50,830 nucleotides of DNA from Gammaproteobacteria bacterium (GCA_027012135.1 JALUZF010000258.1:1-50830); one strand, 5' to 3'; numbered from the stretch's first letter, positions 17,880-27,836 are shown. Notes: generated by a model not told the origin, from the letters alone. Program-made: numbers and translations.

Positions 17880-19307
17880 TTATTCTTCAGCCGCCCAGTT
17901 ATAATGAAAGAATTCGCCACGAGGCTGATCCACCCGTTCAAAGGTGTGCGCACCAAAATAATCCCTCTGCGCCTGCAGTAAATTGGCCGGTACCGTTTCA
18001 GCACGGTAACCGTCATAAAACGTCAGTGCTGCCGCAAAACCCGGTACCGGGATGCCGGATTCCACTGCATGGGCCACTGTTTTTCGCCAGCCGTTCTGTG
18101 TATCGCTGATGGCCTGCTGGAAAAAATCATCCAGCAGCAGGCTTTCCAGTTGCTCATTATTATCATAGGCCTGCTTGATACTGCCCAGAAAACGGCTGCG
18201 GATAATACAGCCGCCGCGCCACATCAGGGCAATACCGCCGTAATTGAGGTTCCAGCCATATTCCCCGGCCGCGTGACGCATAAGCATATAGCCCTGGGTA
18301 TAGGAAATAATTTTGGAGGCATACAGGGCATCATGAACGGCTTCAATATAAGCCGCTATATCATCCTCATTTAAATTAAACTGCACCTGCGGACCGGCCA
18401 GCACTTTAGACGCTTTGGCCCGTTCAGATTTCAGAGCCGACAGAAAACGGGCAAACACTGCTTCACCAATCAGGGTCAGTGGAATTCCCAGCTCCAGTGA
18501 ATTAATAGCAGTCCATTTTCCCGTGCCCTTCTGCCCGGCGGTATCAAGGATTTTATCCACCAGCGGCTGGCCGTCAGAATCTTTAACCCTGAGAATATGA
18601 CTAGTAATTTCAATCAGATAGGAATTTAATTTGCCTTCATTCCAGCGGCTAAATATATCGGCAATAGCATCCACACCCAGGGACATACCTTCACGCATAA
18701 AGTGGTAGGCCTCACAGATTAACTGCATATCGCCATATTCAATGCCGTTATGCACCATTTTAACGTAGTGTCCGGCACCCTCTTCACCAATCCAGTCACA
18801 GCAGGGCTGACCATCCACCTTAGCGGCAATGCTCTGCAATATATCCTTAACCAGCGGCCAGCCTTCCTTATTGCCGCCGGGCATAATCGAAGGGCCATTC
18901 CGGGCACCTTCTTCACCGCCGGAAATACCGGTACCCATATAGATTAGCCCCTGCTCCGCCAGAGCATTGACCCGACGAGTGGTATCCGTATAGAGGGAGT
19001 TACCGCCATCCATAATAATATCGCCTTTATCAAGATGCGGAACCAGCAGTTCAATAAATCGATCCACTACTTCACCGGCCTTCACCATTAAAATAATTTT
19101 ACGCGGTGAACTGAGCTGGCTGACAAAATCTTCTATAGAATGGGTACCGATAATCTGCGTACCTTTAGCCGGACCATTGATAAAATCATCCACTCTGGAT
19201 GTGGTACGATTGAAGACGGCCAGACGATAGCCGTGATCATTAATATTCAGGGCCAGATTCTGCCCCATTACTGCCAGTCCAATTAAACCAATATCGGCCT
19301 TTTCCAT
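17880..19307 (-). CDS. gnd: 6-phosphogluconate dehydrogenase, decarboxylating
   Basis: A 475-residue enzyme converting 6-phosphogluconate to ribulose-5-phosphate, CO2 and NADPH. The Rossmann loop GLAVMGQNLALN is at 10-21, followed by GGNSLYTDT, the signature GISGGEEGARNGPSIMPGG, and the catalytic Lys region HYVKMVHNGIEYGDMQ. Length matches the long (E. coli-type) dimeric form. It heads a two-gene operon with zwf. Its upstream region (19308-19476) is G-rich on the plus strand and holds a short heptamer element. Confidence 0.97.
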   Translation of the reverse strand: MEKADIGLIGLAVMGQNLALNINDHGYRLAVFNRTTSRVDDFINGPAKGTQIIGTHSIEDFVSQLSSPRKIILMVKAGEVVDRFIELLVPHLDKGDIIMDGGNSLYTDTTRRVNALAEQGLIYMGTGISGGEEGARNGPSIMPGGNKEGWPLVKDILQSIAAKVDGQPCCDWIGEEGAGHYVKMVHNGIEYGDMQLICEAYHFMREGMSLGVDAIADIFSRWNEGKLNSYLIEITSHILRVKDSDGQPLVDKILDTAGQKGTGKWTAINSLELGIPLTLIGEAVFARFLSALKSERAKASKVLAGPQVQFNLNEDDIAAYIEAVHDALYASKIISYTQGYMLMRHAAGEYGWNLNYGGIALMWRGGCIIRSRFLGSIKQAYDNNEQLESLLLDDFFQQAISDTQNGWRKTVAHAVESGIPVPGFAAALTFYDGYRAETVPANLLQAQRDYFGAHTFERVDQPRGEFFHYNWAAEE

Positions 19308-19399
19308 GGTGACTCCAGGTTGGGTTTGTTAGGGAAAAAAGAATGTAGCTAGTATAGTTTGAATGGGGGGGTTTGTCAGGGGGAGGGGGATTTTATTTT

Positions 19400-19430
19400 G
19401 AGCGTTGAGCGTTCAGAAAGAGTTTAGAGC
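19400..19430 (+). repeat. Short heptamer element (two GAGCGTT units)
   Basis: Two GAGCGTT units (19400-19413) are followed by CAGAAAGAGTTTAGAGC, a variant of the GAGAAAGAGC joining motif seen at 1928 and 32875. It lies between gnd and panD. Plus-strand DNA around it is G-rich with several G-runs (19360-19390), and the end of panD shows the same strand bias. Confidence 0.8.
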
Positions 19431-19476
19431 TTTTCTGGGGCGCGGGAAAAGGATGTCTGTGCGCCCGGCGAAGAGG

Positions 19477-19860
19477 TTAGCTTACGGCCTGGATGGGGAT
19501 TGAGGTGTTGGTGTGGGTTATATTGTTTTTTGCATCTACATAGACCAGGGTGGGTTTGAAGGTTTTTAGTTCCTGCTCATTTAATATGGTGTATGCAGCG
19601 ATAATGATTAAGTCGCCCGGGCTGGCTTTATGGGCGGCTGCACCATTGATAGAGATAATGCCGGAACCCGCTTCTGCTTTAATGGCATAGGTGGAAAAGC
19701 GTTCGCCGTTGGTAATGTTGTAGATTTCAATTTGTTCGTATTCAAGAATACCGGCGGCGGCCATTAGCTGAGTATCAATGGCGCAGGAACCTTCGTAGTC
19801 AAGCTCAGAATGAGTGACGGTAAGCCGGTGTAGTTTGCATTTAAGCATTGAGCAGTGCAT
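19477..19860 (-). CDS. panD: Aspartate 1-decarboxylase (pyruvoyl enzyme)
   Basis: A 127-residue proenzyme that decarboxylates L-aspartate to beta-alanine for pantothenate. It self-cleaves between Gly24 and Ser25 ([10 protein letters not shown]), making the pyruvoyl cofactor; the position is canonical. Length is typical. It lies 160 bp downstream of panC on the same strand, so it could be co-transcribed with panB-panC or have its own promoter. In its last 29 codons, 24 third positions are A or C, i.e. G/T-rich on the plus strand next to the heptamer element. Confidence 0.97.
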   Translation of the reverse strand: MHCSMLKCKLHRLTVTHSELDYEGSCAIDTQLMAAAGILEYEQIEIYNITNGERFSTYAIKAEAGSGIISINGAAAHKASPGDLIIIAAYTILNEQELKTFKPTLVYVDAKNNITHTNTSIPIQAVS

Positions 19861-19916
19861 TTTAAAGTATTCCCAAACCCGTTTTATACAAAATGGGCGG
19901 CAATTTTATCATAAAG

Positions 19917-19938
19917 GGCTGATTTTTCAAAATCAGCC
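19917..19938. terminator. Hairpin between panC and panD
   Basis: GGCTGATTTT (19917-19926) pairs with AAAATCAGCC (19929-19938), a tight ten-pair stem. On the minus strand it lies after panC and before panD, with only a short T-run behind it, so it may attenuate rather than end transcription. Confidence 0.4.
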
Positions 19939-20020
19939 GGGTTGCTGACTTAAACCTGGAAAAATCAGTTGACATCGTAGCGAAACAGTCTTAGGGGCTG
20001 GAGATAAAAGGTTTTACAGG

Positions 20021-20884
20021 TTAAAGTGACAGTTGAAGGTTATCAATCAAACGGGTATTGCCCAGCCAGGCAGCCGCCAGAATAACCAGTTGTTTTGAAT
20101 CCAAAGTGGGTTTGCTTAAATCTGTATTACGAATTTGTATATAATCGGGCTTAAAACCGGATTGCTGTAGTTGTTCAACAGCTTCCTGCTCAAGCTGTTG
20201 ATAATCCCGGTTGCCGGACTGAAGTTTTTGAGCCATGGCCTGCAGGGTCCGGTAAAGAGCTGAAGCCTGCTGTTTCTGCCCGGTACTTAAATAGCCGTTT
20301 CTGGAACTCATAGCCAGACCGTTTTCTTCCCGCACAATGGGGTGAGACAGTATGTCTACCGGGAAGCAAAGTTCATTAACGAAACGTTTGATCACCAGCA
20401 GTTGCTGGTAGTCTTTTTCTCCGAAAACCGCCAGATCAGGCTGCACCATATTAAACAGTTTACCCACAACCGTGGCCACACCGGTAAAATGACCGGGACG
20501 GGAAGCCCCCTCAAGGATATCGCTGATCCCTGGAACCTCTATCTGACTTTGTGTTGCTCCCGCTTTACCTGCAACAGAACTGCCTGGGTACATTTCTTCA
20601 ACGGAAGGCGCAAATACAATATCACAGCCCAGTTGCTGTAATTGTCGGGTATCATCCTTAAGGGTTTTTGGGTATTTATCAAAGTCTTCACCTTCACCAA
20701 ACTGCAGGGGGTTGACAAAAATACTGCAAACCACAATTTCTGCCTTGGTCTGAGCCATACTGACCAGTTGCAAATGCCCTTCATGCAGATTGCCCATGGT
20801 GGGTACGAAGGCAATTTTTTTTCCCGCCTGTTTAAAGGCCTGGATAACTTCGCGTAACTGCCTGATAGTATGGATTACCTGCAT
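20021..20884 (-). CDS. panC: Pantothenate synthetase
   Basis: A 287-residue cytoplasmic ligase joining pantoate and beta-alanine with ATP. The nucleotidyl-transferase fold signature PTMGNLHEGHLQLV is at about 28-41, the HIGH-like element being HEGH. Further conserved stretches are FVNPLQFGEGEDFDKYPKT, VFGEKDYQQL and MSSRNGYLS (with the KMSKS-like role). Length is normal. It follows panB by 54 bp in the same operon. Confidence 0.97.
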   Translation of the reverse strand: MQVIHTIRQLREVIQAFKQAGKKIAFVPTMGNLHEGHLQLVSMAQTKAEIVVCSIFVNPLQFGEGEDFDKYPKTLKDDTRQLQQLGCDIVFAPSVEEMYPGSSVAGKAGATQSQIEVPGISDILEGASRPGHFTGVATVVGKLFNMVQPDLAVFGEKDYQQLLVIKRFVNELCFPVDILSHPIVREENGLAMSSRNGYLSTGQKQQASALYRTLQAMAQKLQSGNRDYQQLEQEAVEQLQQSGFKPDYIQIRNTDLSKPTLDSKQLVILAAAWLGNTRLIDNLQLSL

Positions 20885-20938
20885 GAGTTCTTAGCTAAAT
20901 AAAGTGTATCAATTATACACATCCGTATAAGGGTTGGC

Positions 20939-21736
20939 TTATTCAAAGATGTGCTCAGGTGTTGGGAATTCCCCGGTTTTAACCTGATGCACATAATCTC
21001 TAAAAGCCTGTTGAATGGAATGGGTTTCGGCCAGAAAATCTTTGACAAAACTGGCCGGACTGCCATGATGCAGACCCAGCATATCATAACAGACCAGTAC
21101 CTGACCGTCACATTCAGAACCGGCGCCAATGCCAATAACGGGGATACTGACAGACTCGGTGATTTTTGCTGCAAGCTCTGCTGGTACACATTCCAGCAGT
21201 AAAATATCACTTCCTGCTTCTTCCATGGCCCGGGCATCTGCCAGTAATTGTTTCGCTTCTTTTTTATTGCGCCCCTGGATCCGGTATCCACCCAGCTTGT
21301 TTATCGACTGAGGCAGCAGTCCCAGGTGGGAGCAGACCGCAATACCCCGTTCCGATAAAAAGCGGACAGTATCAAGCATCAGGGCACCACCCTCAATTTT
21401 AACGATCTGGGCGCCGCCTTCGGCAATCAGTCGGGCAGAATTAAGGTATGTCTGTTTAACACTGACATTGGCGGCAAAGGGTAAATCGGCCATAATCATG
21501 GCTTTTTTACAAACTCTGGAAACATTTCTGGTGTGGTAAATCATGTCTTCCATGGACACTGACAGTGTAGTTTCCTGGCCTTTAACCACCATGCCCAGGG
21601 AATCACCTACCAGTATAACTTCTACTCCAGCCTCTTCCTGAGCCCTGGCAAAACTGGCGTCATAGGCCGTCAGGCAGGCAAAACGCTCTGCTTCACGTTT
21701 GAGTTTCATTAGGGTTTTAATGGTAATTTTATGCAT
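20939..21736 (-). CDS. panB: 3-methyl-2-oxobutanoate hydroxymethyltransferase
   Basis: A 265-residue TIM-barrel enzyme that adds a hydroxymethyl group from 5,10-methylene-THF to alpha-ketoisovalerate, the first step to pantoate. The signatures LTAYDASFARAQEEAG, LVGDSLGMV (metal-binding Asp), KIEGG and the GIGAGSECDGQVLV segment are all present. It sits 16 bp after folK, and its product path leads to panC next door; a folate-pathway gene upstream makes sense because PanB uses a folate cofactor. Confidence 0.97.
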   Translation of the reverse strand: MHKITIKTLMKLKREAERFACLTAYDASFARAQEEAGVEVILVGDSLGMVVKGQETTLSVSMEDMIYHTRNVSRVCKKAMIMADLPFAANVSVKQTYLNSARLIAEGGAQIVKIEGGALMLDTVRFLSERGIAVCSHLGLLPQSINKLGGYRIQGRNKKEAKQLLADARAMEEAGSDILLLECVPAELAAKITESVSIPVIGIGAGSECDGQVLVCYDMLGLHHGSPASFVKDFLAETHSIQQAFRDYVHQVKTGEFPTPEHIFE

Positions 21737-21752
21737 GGCTTTTTACCTGAGT

Positions 21753-22244
21753 TTAGTTAGCCTGAATTGTATTGAGTCCTGCCCAGTCGGTCTGTTCAGC
21801 CAGGCGAGCGAGAGAACCTAATCCGGGGATATTGATATCACCGGCAATTTCAAACAGGGGATGAATGACAAAATTTCGAAACCTTAGCTGTGCATGGGGA
21901 ATGGTTAAATACTCAGATGCCACTGTTTCATCTCCGTATAACAGAATATCCAGATCCAGTGTTCTGGCACCCCACTTTGCAGTTCTAATCCGCCCCTGAG
22001 CATTTTCAATAGCCTGTAACTGCGCCAGTAATTGCTCTGCACTTAAGCCAGTATCCAGACTGGCCACGGCATTGATATAGTCATTTTGTGGTGCACTGCC
22101 GGGCAGAGTCAATGCAGCACTCAGATAAAGAGCTGAGTTCTTCAGCAGCACTGTTTCCGGTAGATTATTCAGGCTTTGCAGTGCTCTTAAAATCTGCTGT
22201 TCAGGCTGTTCGAGATTACTGCCCAGCCCGATATATGCTATCAT
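21753..22244 (-). CDS. folK: 6-hydroxymethyl-7,8-dihydropterin pyrophosphokinase
   Basis: A 163-residue HPPK that transfers pyrophosphate from ATP to 6-hydroxymethyl-dihydropterin in folate synthesis. The start MIAYIGLGSNLEQPEQQI and the motif WGARTLDLDILLYGDE (with the paired metal-binding Asp residues) identify it. Its ATG overlaps the pcnB stop by 4 bp, so the two are translationally coupled. Confidence 0.96.
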   Translation of the reverse strand: MIAYIGLGSNLEQPEQQILRALQSLNNLPETVLLKNSALYLSAALTLPGSAPQNDYINAVASLDTGLSAEQLLAQLQAIENAQGRIRTAKWGARTLDLDILLYGDETVASEYLTIPHAQLRFRNFVIHPLFEIAGDINIPGLGSLARLAEQTDWAGLNTIQAN

Positions 22245-23629
22245 GCCCTGGTATTGCCCGGTTGTGCCGATACCGGTTCCACTAATAATTTTACTGCTTT
22301 TCGCTTTTTTCTGCGTCGGCTTTTTTTTGCACCATGGCTGTTTTCTGTGCCACGGCGTCTTTTAGGGCCGCCCAGCTCACTGCACATCTGTTCCTGTTCC
22401 TCCGGTGAATGGGTCTGGATATCGGTCCACCAGTCACAGATGGTTTTTAATTCATGCTCACCCACCGACTCCCTGAGTAGTAAAAAATCATAACCGGCGC
22501 GAAAGCGTTTATTGGTCAGGGTACGCAGGGCTCTTTTTTTAGTAGGATGCTGCAGCTGGCTCTGCATATGCCAGATATCCCGCATCATCATACTGAAACG
22601 TTTGGGAATCGATGTATGTGCCTGCTGGCGGGTAATCACCTCCCGGCTGGCACTGATCAGGGCTTCTACTTCATGTTGCCCCCGTTCAATAAAGCGGTTT
22701 TTATAATCCTGCACAGGATACCAGAGCAGCACGGCCATAAAAAAGGCCGGATTAACGGATTTACCCTGGGCAATGCGCTCATCGGTATTAATCAGAGCCT
22801 GCTCAACCAGTTTTAAGGTTGCTGAATTCTGTTCCCCGGTCTCTTTTATCAGAGTTTCAGTCAGGGGGAATAACAGCTCAAACAACTGGTACCGGCGCAG
22901 CAGCCTGAAGCAGTTCAAACCATAACCGCCCTGAAACAGCTTAACCGTTTCATCAAACAGCCGGGCAACGGGGATCCCCTCCAGCAGCTCTTTCCGTTCA
23001 AAAATCAGCTGATGTGCTTCGGGTTCAATGGTAAAATTCAGTTTGGCGGCAAAACGGACAGCTCTGAGCATACGCACCGGGTCTTCACGATAACGGGTCG
23101 ATACATCACCAATCATACGCAGCACTTTATTATGCAGATCCTGCATACCGCCCGTGAAATCAACAATAGAATCATCCCGGATATTGTAATACAGGGCATT
23201 AACAGTAAAGTCCCGGCGTATGGCATCTTCTTCCAGGGAGCCATAGACATTATCCCGGATAATCCGGCCTTCTTCGTTCTTACCGGCATGAGGTGATGTC
23301 CCGCCCTCATGCGGCCCCCTGAAAGTGGCTACTTCAATTACATCACGGCCAAACAGGATATGCGCCAGCCTGAAACGCCGGCCAATCAGCCGGCAATTAC
23401 GAAACAGAGCCCTGATTTCATCGGGATGGGCATCGGTGGCCACATCAAAATCCTTGGGCTTTTTTCCAAGCAGCAAATCTCTGACCCCACCACCCACCAG
23501 ATAAGCCTGGTAACCAGCATCCTTTAAACGATACAGGACTTTCAGGGCGTTTTTACTGATATCATCCCTGTCTATCGAATGTTCATTCTGTTTAATTATT
23601 GTTTTTTTTAGTGTCTTATTTATAGTCAT
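22241..23629 (-). CDS. pcnB: Poly(A) polymerase I
   Basis: A class II nucleotidyltransferase of 462 residues from this start. It adds 3' poly(A) tails that promote RNA decay. The nucleotidyltransferase motif GGGVRDLLLGKKPKDFDVATDA holds the catalytic Asp-x-Asp, followed by the RRFRLAH and RRDFTVNALYY motifs. The C-terminus is strongly basic (RRRG, KKSRRRKKRK), as in PcnB rather than CCA-adding enzyme, and the pcnB-folK-panB order supports this. I chose ATG 23629 because AGGA lies 11 bp upstream; an in-frame TTG at 23689 would add 20 residues and lacks a ribosome site. Confidence 0.93.
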   Translation of the reverse strand: MTINKTLKKTIIKQNEHSIDRDDISKNALKVLYRLKDAGYQAYLVGGGVRDLLLGKKPKDFDVATDAHPDEIRALFRNCRLIGRRFRLAHILFGRDVIEVATFRGPHEGGTSPHAGKNEEGRIIRDNVYGSLEEDAIRRDFTVNALYYNIRDDSIVDFTGGMQDLHNKVLRMIGDVSTRYREDPVRMLRAVRFAAKLNFTIEPEAHQLIFERKELLEGIPVARLFDETVKLFQGGYGLNCFRLLRRYQLFELLFPLTETLIKETGEQNSATLKLVEQALINTDERIAQGKSVNPAFFMAVLLWYPVQDYKNRFIERGQHEVEALISASREVITRQQAHTSIPKRFSMMMRDIWHMQSQLQHPTKKRALRTLTNKRFRAGYDFLLLRESVGEHELKTICDWWTDIQTHSPEEQEQMCSELGGPKRRRGTENSHGAKKSRRRKKRKAVKLLVEPVSAQPGNTRA

Positions 23630-23701
23630 TATTGATGTTTTCCTAACAATACTTACCACTCCATCAAGTTTTTCAGCGTAACTGCTCAATTACATTTCAG
23701 C

Positions 23702-24283
23702 TTAATAATAAAGCCCGTCCACATTGCCCTTACCGTATTTCATATTCTGAATAATCTCGTTCCGCTTTAGTGGAAAGCCGTCAAAGTCACAGATATAGTT
23801 AACTGCAAAAATTTTACTATAACCCATCACCCCGGTTTCCCTGATGGGTTTCCATGACGCCCCGGTGCGGGGAAACAGGACTTTTTTACCTTGTTTATCC
23901 GTACTGCCATAAGCATAGTTCTTGATTTCACTGGTAGAACAACGCAAACCATCATACATGACATTATCTGCACCTGCCGGAGAACGGATAACCACGGTAA
24001 AACGCACCACATAGTCTTCCCCTAACTGAATACTTTTTTCATCCACCAGGTACTGATAATTGCGATAGGCGGGGGGACCTTCAACCTCTATCAGATTGCT
24101 GTCCTGTGGATAATCAGGAATATTGGCCTTGCCTTCTTTCCAGACATAATCTTCAACATCATTATCCTTGTATTCATCACCCTGAAGCTTGTCCCAGACA
24201 TCCGCCATTAAAGGACTTGCCAGAAACAGGGAGGAACACAGAATAATTGAAAAATGGAACATTTGTTTTAAATATATGGGCAT
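23702..24283 (-). CDS. CNP1-like family envelope protein
   Basis: A 193-residue protein with an N-terminal signal peptide (hydrophobic FSIILCSSLFLASPLMA, cleavage near residue 27), so it is probably periplasmic. The mature part resembles the CNP1-like family (PF08750) known from proteobacteria: acidic start, a YLVDEKSIQLGEDYVVRFTVV segment, NVMYDGLRCSTSEIKNYAYG with a conserved Cys, and a second Cys near YICDF that may form a disulphide. Function is unknown. It is 72 bp upstream of pcnB on the same strand and divergent from xseB. Confidence 0.75.
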   Translation of the reverse strand: MPIYLKQMFHFSIILCSSLFLASPLMADVWDKLQGDEYKDNDVEDYVWKEGKANIPDYPQDSNLIEVEGPPAYRNYQYLVDEKSIQLGEDYVVRFTVVIRSPAGADNVMYDGLRCSTSEIKNYAYGSTDKQGKKVLFPRTGASWKPIRETGVMGYSKIFAVNYICDFDGFPLKRNEIIQNMKYGKGNVDGLYY

Positions 24284-24477
24284 TTTTCTAAACTTTAGTT
24301 AATTATCATAAATTGGTATAGATATCTGGTTTAAAAAGCTGAATAATTGCTTTACCATTAGCCTGTGCAACATTACAATTTCAACACACAAGCTGTTACG
24401 ATTATCCTAAAAAATCAGTTGAAGTATAACGAGTATGATTTATTTAGGATTATACATGAATTTGGGCAGACAGAGCT

Positions 24478-24738
24478 ATGACAGATAAAAACACGGCTAA
24501 ATCCGACGATAAATCCCAATCCTTTGACTTTGAAGCCTCACTAAATAAACTGGAAAAACTGGTGGATGCCCTGGAAGGCGGCGATCTGACACTGGAGCAG
24601 TCCTTAAAAGACTTTGAACATGGTATCAACCTTACCCGCGCCTGTCAGACCGCTTTAACAGAAGCACAGCAGAAAGTTCAGATTTTACTGGAAAAGAACG
24701 GCCAGAACAGCCTGGAAGATTTTGATCCCAAAATTTAA
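24478..24738 (+). CDS. xseB: Exodeoxyribonuclease VII small subunit
   Basis: An 86-residue subunit of exonuclease VII, which degrades single-stranded DNA with the large subunit XseA (not in the window). The core FEASLNKLEKLVDALEGGDLTLEQSLKDFEHGINL is characteristic, and the protein is a two-helix coiled coil. It precedes ispA and dxs, the classic xseB-ispA-dxs order. The first 15 residues are a hydrophilic tail. Confidence 0.96.
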   Translation: MTDKNTAKSDDKSQSFDFEASLNKLEKLVDALEGGDLTLEQSLKDFEHGINLTRACQTALTEAQQKVQILLEKNGQNSLEDFDPKI

Positions 24739-24820
24739 CTGCACCTTATTTAATATAATTTCTAATACCCTGTACCCAATCGCCAGATAACTTAAACCAC
24801 CTTTAAAAGTTGCTTATTAC

Positions 24821-25735
24821 GTGCCTGCTGCCAGCCCTATCAATAATGCTCTGAAACCCTTAATGCACAGCTACCGTCAACAGGTAGATAAAGCACTGGA
24901 ACAGATTCTGAACAATACTCCCGATCGGGCTGCAGAACTGCATCAGGCCATGCATTATAGTGTCTTTAACGGCGGCAAACGGGTACGTCCGCTGCTGGTG
25001 TATTTAACCGGCCAGGCTCTTGGAGTTCCGGCTGCGCATCAGGATATGCCGGCCTGTGCTGTTGAATTTATTCACTGTTATTCCCTGGTGCATGATGATA
25101 TGCCTGCCATGGATGATGATGAACTGCGCCGCGGACAGCCTACCTGTCACAAAAAGTTTTCTGAAGCCACAGCATTACTGACCGGTGATGCACTGCAGAC
25201 CCTGGCATTTGAAACCCTGGCCAAAAACAGTCTGCTTAACGATACCCAGAAACTGGCCATGGTTAAAATTCTGGCTCAGGCCAGCGGCATTGCCGGAATG
25301 GCCGGCGGCCAGGCCATTGACCTGGCCGCTACCGGTCAGGCCCGAAGCATGACGCTGGATGAGCTAAAAACCATGCATGAACACAAAACCGGCGCTTTAA
25401 TCCGCGCCAGTGTTCAACTGGGCGGTTTATGTCAGGCCGATATTTCTACGGATACTTTAAACGCACTGGATCAATACGCCAGAAATATCGGCCTGTCGTT
25501 TCAGATTAAAGATGACATTCTGGACATTGAATCAGATACCGCAACCCTGGGCAAACAACAGGGCGCCGATATCAGTCTGAACAAGGCCACCTACCCTGCC
25601 CTGCTGGGTCTGGACGGAGCCAAAGCTATGGCACAGCAATGTCATGCACAGGCACTGGATAGTCTGAGGGGGTTTGATGAGCAGGCTGATCCGTTACGCT
25701 GGTTGTCGGAGTATATTATTATGCGGGAGTATTAG
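24821..25735 (+). CDS. ispA: (2E,6E)-farnesyl diphosphate synthase
   Basis: A 304-residue trans-prenyltransferase condensing DMAPP/GPP with IPP to make FPP. The first Asp-rich motif DDMPAMDDD is at 92-100 and the second, DDILD, at 231-235; GGKRVRP is at 51-57. The start is GTG at 24821; no good ribosome site is seen, and an internal Met15 is an alternative, but the GTG start gives the usual family length. The TAG stop is 4 bp from a heptamer inverted pair, which probably terminates the transcript. Of the last 25 codons, 23 end in G or T. Confidence 0.95.
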   Translation: MPAASPINNALKPLMHSYRQQVDKALEQILNNTPDRAAELHQAMHYSVFNGGKRVRPLLVYLTGQALGVPAAHQDMPACAVEFIHCYSLVHDDMPAMDDDELRRGQPTCHKKFSEATALLTGDALQTLAFETLAKNSLLNDTQKLAMVKILAQASGIAGMAGGQAIDLAATGQARSMTLDELKTMHEHKTGALIRASVQLGGLCQADISTDTLNALDQYARNIGLSFQIKDDILDIESDTATLGKQQGADISLNKATYPALLGLDGAKAMAQQCHAQALDSLRGFDEQADPLRWLSEYIIMREY

Positions 25736-25737
25736 GG

Positions 25738-25776
25738 TTGAGCGTTGAGCGTTGAGCGCTTAACGCTTAACGCTTT
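25738..25776. repeat. Heptamer inverted pair (GAGCGTT / AACGCTT)
   Basis: Two GAGCGTT units run into GAGCG, then CGCTTAACGCTTAACGCTTTC. The right half, read on the minus strand, is TTAAGCG, the intermediate between TTGAGCG and TTAAGTG. The halves pair with G-T wobbles into a long hairpin immediately after ispA. DNA to the left is G/T-rich and DNA to the right is C/A-rich on the plus strand. Confidence 0.85.
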
Positions 25777-25853
25777 CACCACCTGCTTTTCATTTAAAAA
25801 TACAGTATAATCTCCATTTTACCCCTATTTAAGGCTGCTCAGATTCCAGATTT

Positions 25854-27782
25854 ATGACCAAACTTTTGCATTATCCATTACTGGCCACTATTAACTCACC
25901 GGCAGATTTAAAAACTCTGGATAATGAGCAGTTAACTGTGCTCGCAGAAGAACTGCGCGGTTTTTTACTGGAAACTCTGGATCGTACTGGCGGACACCTT
26001 TCTTCAGGCCTGGGTACGGTTGAACTGACCATCGCCCTGCATAAAATATTTAATACTCCTGAAGATAAAATCATCTGGGATGTGGGGCATCAGGCCTATC
26101 CGCATAAAATTCTTACCGGACGTGCCCGGCAACTGGAAAGTATCCGCAAGAAAGGCGGTTTATCGGGCTTCCCTAAATGTTCTGAAAGCCCGTATGATGC
26201 CTTTGGTGTCGGCCATTCCAGTACCTCTATCAGTGCGGCTCTGGGCATGGCCATTGCCGCCAAGGATACCGGCCAGACACATAAAAGCGTAGCGGTTATT
26301 GGTGATGGCGCCATGACAGCCGGCATGGCCTTTGAAGCGCTTAACCATGCAGGGGATCTGGATGCCGATTTGCTGGTGATCCTGAATGACAATGATATGT
26401 CCATTTCCCCTAATGTCGGCGGGCTGTCTAACTATTTTGCCAAGGTCCTGTCAGGCAAGTTTTACTCAACGGTAAAATCCAATTCCAAAAAAGTTCTGGG
26501 TTCTATGCCTTCCGTATGGGAGCTGGCACGCCGGGCAGAAGAACATATGAAGGGCATGATCGTGCCCGGAACCCTGTTTGAAGAGCTGGGTTTTAACTAT
26601 ATCGGTCCCATTGACGGACATGATATTCCCACCCTGCTGACCACTTTAAGTAATATCCGGGAACTCACCGGTCCGCAGTTTTTACATATAGTCACGCAGA
26701 AGGGCAAGGGCTTTGAAGCTGCTGAAAATAAGCCTACAGAGTACCATGCTGCAGCCCCAGGCTTTTATACCAACGGCCAGGCCAGTACCTCCACTTCAGA
26801 TACACTGACCTATACAGAAGTATTCAGTCACTGGATCCTGGATGCTGCAGCCAGAGATGAACGGCTTATCGGCATCACTCCTGCAATGCGCGAGGGTTCC
26901 GGACTGGTTGAATTTTCGGAGCAGTTTAGTGAGCGATATTATGATGTCGGTATTGCCGAGCAGCACAGTGTCACCCTGGCAGCCGGCATGGCCTGTAATG
27001 GCCTGAAGCCGGTTGTCGCCATATATTCCACCTTTTTACAACGTGCTTATGACCAGCTCATTCACGATGTGGCGCTGCAGAACCTGGCAGTGGTTTTTGC
27101 CATTGATCGGGGCGGTATTGTGGGGGCTGACGGTGCTACTCATACCGGCAGTTTTGATCTCAGCTTTATGCGCTGCATCCCCAATATGACCATAATGGCG
27201 CCGGCTGATGAAAATGAAAGTTATCATATGCTGGATTTTGCCTTTGCCATGAATTCACCGGCTGCAGTACGTTATCCGCGCGGCAAAGGGATTGGGCAGG
27301 CTATTACTGAGCAACTGCCAGAGCCGCTGGAACTGGGCAAAAGTATTATAGTCTATGAGAACCAGAAAGATTTTTCTGCAGCAGAGCTAAAATTAGTACC
27401 GGTTATCAGTATTCTGAGTTTTGGTACCTTACTGAGCGAAGCACTGAGTGCTGTTGAATCACTTAAAAATGAATTTTGCCTGAAAATTATTAATATGCGG
27501 TTTATCAAACCGCTGGATACTCAGATTGCTCTGCAACTGGCACAGAGCAGCGATTTACTGATCACTCTGGAAGACAATACCGTTATGGGTGGTGCCGGTA
27601 GTGCTGTCAATGAAGTATTAGCGAGTCATGGTTCCGTATGCCCGGTACTGAACCTGGGTCTGCCGGATGAATTCCCAGAACACGGCACCCAGCAGGAAAT
27701 ACACCATAATTATGGTCTGGACAGCGCCGGGCTGGTTAAGACCATCAGGGAGCATATTCGCCCTAAGTCCGCAGCTGTCTGA
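25854..27782 (+). CDS. dxs: 1-deoxy-D-xylulose-5-phosphate synthase
   Basis: A 642-residue thiamine-diphosphate enzyme that condenses pyruvate and glyceraldehyde-3-phosphate in the first step of the MEP pathway. His50 (GGHLSSGLG), the TPP motif [18 protein letters not shown] at 150-167, [12 protein letters not shown] and the C-terminal [15 protein letters not shown] segment are all intact. Length is normal. It shares a strand with ispA but is separated from it by the heptamer hairpin and 118 bp, so a separate promoter (a TACAGTATAAT-like box near 25801-25811) is likely. Confidence 0.97.
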   Translation: MTKLLHYPLLATINSPADLKTLDNEQLTVLAEELRGFLLETLDRTGGHLSSGLGTVELTIALHKIFNTPEDKIIWDVGHQAYPHKILTGRARQLESIRKKGGLSGFPKCSESPYDAFGVGHSSTSISAALGMAIAAKDTGQTHKSVAVIGDGAMTAGMAFEALNHAGDLDADLLVILNDNDMSISPNVGGLSNYFAKVLSGKFYSTVKSNSKKVLGSMPSVWELARRAEEHMKGMIVPGTLFEELGFNYIGPIDGHDIPTLLTTLSNIRELTGPQFLHIVTQKGKGFEAAENKPTEYHAAAPGFYTNGQASTSTSDTLTYTEVFSHWILDAAARDERLIGITPAMREGSGLVEFSEQFSERYYDVGIAEQHSVTLAAGMACNGLKPVVAIYSTFLQRAYDQLIHDVALQNLAVVFAIDRGGIVGADGATHTGSFDLSFMRCIPNMTIMAPADENESYHMLDFAFAMNSPAAVRYPRGKGIGQAITEQLPEPLELGKSIIVYENQKDFSAAELKLVPVISILSFGTLLSEALSAVESLKNEFCLKIINMRFIKPLDTQIALQLAQSSDLLITLEDNTVMGGAGSAVNEVLASHGSVCPVLNLGLPDEFPEHGTQQEIHHNYGLDSAGLVKTIREHIRPKSAAV

Positions 27783-27786
27783 CTGG

Positions 27787-27826
27787 GTTCCCTGGGAGTG
27801 TGGGCACGATTCCAGTGCTCCCGAAC
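27787..27826. terminator. Imperfect palindrome between convergent genes
   Basis: GTTC-(CCT)-GGGAG pairs with CTCCC-GAAC, with an inner CAC/GTG step. It lies just after the dxs stop and before the end of the convergent DUF2797 gene. A terminator or degraded REP-type palindrome are both possible. Confidence 0.4.
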
Positions 27827-27836
27827 TGGCAACGGC

